Shown here piece after piece: positions 62,743-64,000 of a stretch of 64,000 nucleotides of DNA; positions within the stretch are counted from its first letter, which is position 1; each line of letters begins with the position of its first letter. The notes below the pieces were generated by a model, which saw nothing but the letters and a program-made list of their open reading frames with translations, did not search any database and was not told the DNA's origin. Source of the DNA: JBELHJ01 sp042091495 (GTDB lineage: Bacteria; Bacteroidota; Bacteroidia; Flavobacteriales; Flavobacteriaceae); NCBI GenBank assembly GCA_042091495.1, contig JBELHJ010000004.1, positions 9,245 to 73,244 on the forward strand, given 5' to 3'. The position numbers and the translations under genes were made by a program.

Positions 62743-63675
62743 TTAAATTATAAATTTTGAACTTATCGACCTTTCTTCATTTACACGTCTCATAACATCA
62801 GCAAATAAGTCCGAGCAACTTAATACTTTAATTTTGTCACTCTTTTTTATTTGAATTGGAATACTATCGGTTACAATAAGTTCTTCCAATTTCGAATTAT
62901 TAATATTTTCATAAGCATTACCAGATAAAACGCCATGGGTACAAATAGCTCTTACACTAAGTGCACCACGCTCCATCATTAAATCGGCAGCTCTAGTTAA
63001 TGTTCCAGCTGTATCCACCATATCATCTACAAGGACTACATTTTTACCTGTAACATTACCAATAAGTTCCATGTGGGAAATGACATTGGCTTTAGCGCGT
63101 TGTTTGTAACAAATAACCACATCACTCTCTAAAGCTTTAGAGTAGTTATAAGCACGCTTAGACCCACCCATATCTGGAGATGCAATGGTTAATTTATCTA
63201 AGTTTAAACTTCTTAGATAAGGCATAAATATAGTAGATGCAAATAAATGATCTACCGGTCTTTCAAAGAACCCTTGGATTTGGTCCGCATGCAAATCCAT
63301 GGTTATTATCCTTGTTGCACCAGCTACTTCAAGCATTTTAGCTATCATTTTAGCAGCTATAGGCACTCTAGGTTTATCTTTTCGGTCCTGCCTTGCCCAT
63401 CCAAAGTAAGGCATAACCGCGGTAATGTGTCTTGCAGAAGCTCGCTTAGCGGCATCTAACATGAGTAACATTTCCATTAAATTTTTGGGCTCGGGATGCG
63501 TAGACCCGACAATGAAAATTCTATTCCCCCGAATAGACTCTTCAAAGGATGGCTGAAATTCACCATCGCTATACGTTGACGTGATCACCTTTCCTAGTGG
63601 AATGCCATATTTGTCTGCAATTTCTTGCGCCAATTCGTGGCTTTGTGAACACGGAAAAATTTTAGCTTCCGTCAA
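62743..63675 (-). CDS. prs: Ribose-phosphate pyrophosphokinase
   Basis: 310 residues, full length. Motifs run from STYSDGEFQPSFEESIRG (substrate loop), through MPYFGWARQDRKDKPR and the DLHADQIQGFF divalent-metal motif, to the PRPP-binding VVLVDDMVDTAGTL. It makes PRPP from ribose 5-phosphate and ATP for nucleotide, histidine and tryptophan synthesis. It leads the prs-rplY(-pth) group, and a promoter with TTG, 17 nt, TAAATTTG lies about 62 nt upstream. Confidence 0.97.
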   Translation of the reverse strand: MTEAKIFPCSQSHELAQEIADKYGIPLGKVITSTYSDGEFQPSFEESIRGNRIFIVGSTHPEPKNLMEMLLMLDAAKRASARHITAVMPYFGWARQDRKDKPRVPIAAKMIAKMLEVAGATRIITMDLHADQIQGFFERPVDHLFASTIFMPYLRSLNLDKLTIASPDMGGSKRAYNYSKALESDVVICYKQRAKANVISHMELIGNVTGKNVVLVDDMVDTAGTLTRAADLMMERGALSVRAICTHGVLSGNAYENINNSKLEELIVTDSIPIQIKKSDKIKVLSCSDLFADVMRRVNEERSISSKFII

Positions 63676-63736
63676 AATTTTTAAGTTTAGTTGTGTTGTA
63701 GTTGTCCTCTTTAAAAGCCTATCTTTAAAGAGTTTG

Positions 63737-63764
63737 CAAATTTATGAATTTATTTGATTCACAA
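63737..63764 (-). promoter_or_regulatory. Promoter candidate for prs
   Basis: On the minus strand TTG at 63762-63764, 17 nt, then TAAATTTG at 63737-63744. This matches the Bacteroidota pattern in both boxes. It is divergent from the tRNA-Leu promoter. Confidence 0.55.
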
Positions 63765-63787
63765 AAGTATTATTGCATTTTATTTAG

Positions 63788-63817
63788 TTGTTAAAATAAA
63801 AAATATTGTTAGTTTTG
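63788..63817 (+). promoter_or_regulatory. Promoter of tRNA-Leu
   Basis: TTG at 63788-63790, exactly 19 nt, then TAGTTTTG at 63810-63817, a perfect match to the Bacteroidota consensus TTG-N19-TAnnTTTG. The tRNA starts 14 nt later. Confidence 0.75.
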
Positions 63818-63831
63818 CACTCCACTATTTT

Positions 63832-63913
63832 GCTCAAGTGGCGGAATTGGTAGACGCGCTGGATTCAAAATCCAGTTTCTTCGGAAGTGTGGGTTCGATT
63901 CCCACCTTGAGTA
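63832..63913 (+). tRNA. tRNA-Leu (anticodon CAA)
   Basis: 82 nt. The acceptor stem GCTCAAG pairs with CTTGAGT, the D-arm is the GGAATTGGTAGACGCG type, the anticodon stem CTGGA/TCCAG encloses the loop TTCAAAA with anticodon CAA, the variable arm is long (TTCTTCGGAAG), and the T-arm GTGGG/CCCAC holds TTCGATT. The long arm marks a class II tRNA, and CAA reads leucine UUG. The CCA end is not encoded. Confidence 0.95.
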
Positions 63914-63920
63914 CTTTAAT

Positions 63921-63961
63921 AATCCGTAACTAACTAGTAATGTTAAAGTTGCGGATTTTTT
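63921..63961 (+). terminator. Intrinsic terminator after tRNA-Leu
   Basis: A 10-bp stem (AATCCGTAAC/GTTGCGGATT, one G-T pair) with a 17-nt loop is followed by a T-tract, seven bases after the tRNA. The remaining 39 bases to the right edge hold no supportable feature. Confidence 0.65.
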
Positions 63962-64000
63962 ATCTCTCATTTACTCATTAATTGCTTAACCATGACTTCT

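Noticed and set aside
63962..64000. ATG near the right edge as the start of a new gene
   Set aside because: Only a few codons remain in the window, too little to support a gene.
1..64000. CRISPR arrays, insertion sequences, prophage genes, integrases or toxin-antitoxin pairs
   Set aside because: No spaced short repeats, no transposase or integrase frames and no inverted-repeat-bounded elements were seen; the only tRNA has no adjoining integrase.

Overview
The window looks like chromosomal DNA from a marine-type member of the Flavobacteriaceae (Bacteroidota). The sequence is AT-rich. Promoter-like boxes of the form TAnnTTTG recur just upstream of genes. Several surface proteins carry type IX secretion (T9SS) C-terminal domains, and there is a PorP/SprF-OmpA gene set, a TonB receptor with a DUF5689 lipoprotein, and a complete Bat operon. 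These are family-level inferences; the genus cannot be fixed from the sequence alone. Most of the window is core genome, and I see no prophage, integrative element, CRISPR array or defence island.

Layout. 1-2.4 kb: tail of an outer-membrane protein, hflX, and a cytoplasmic-type endonuclease/exonuclease/phosphatase (EEP). 2.6-10.6 kb: a giant T9SS type B adhesin, a 101-residue protein that is little more than the same sorting domain, PorP/SprF, and an OmpA-PD40 protein. 10.6-16.5 kb: small membrane proteins around a TonB receptor/DUF5689 operon divergent from a secreted EEP nuclease. 16.7-22.7 kb: CAP lipoprotein, ALDH7-type dehydrogenase, AlbA_2 protein, sodium:solute symporter, and two gene remnants (a LytTR response regulator missing its middle, and the C-terminal end of a NagB-type deaminase). 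22.8-31.8 kb: moxR-DUF58-batD-like-batA-batB-batC-batD-batE, with start/stop overlaps. 32-37 kb: beta-carbonic anhydrase, cvpA, pheS, gpsA and small conserved proteins. 37-49 kb: mfd, terB-like, fbp, GNAT, lysC, a fused PlsC/GNAT aminolipid synthase, then the minus-strand run DUF4286-rsmA-mgtE-D-2-hydroxyacid dehydrogenase. 49-54.7 kb: TPR protein, serS, HTTM protein, ribF. 54.8-61.4 kb: two tandem secreted reprolysin-like metallopeptidases with T9SS type A tails. 61.4-64 kb: pth, rplY, prs, and a tRNA-Leu(CAA).

The assembly has three 100-N runs. Two of them (32.5 and 57.8 kb) are flanked by an identical 55-bp sequence, so they are almost certainly false gaps between overlapping contigs. Merging the overlap restores a 209-residue carbonic anhydrase in frame. 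The third (13.7 kb) has no such overlap and hides a real piece of the TonB receptor.

Functional themes are the cell envelope and secretion (T9SS cargo, Bat complex, aminolipid synthesis), probable scavenging of extracellular nucleic acid or phosphate (TonB/DUF5689/EEP), and central housekeeping. No clearly new multigene system was found. The observations most worth follow-up are the free-standing T9SS sorting-domain protein, the paired gene remnants beside the symporter, the false gaps, and intrinsic terminators that abut the start codon of the next gene.
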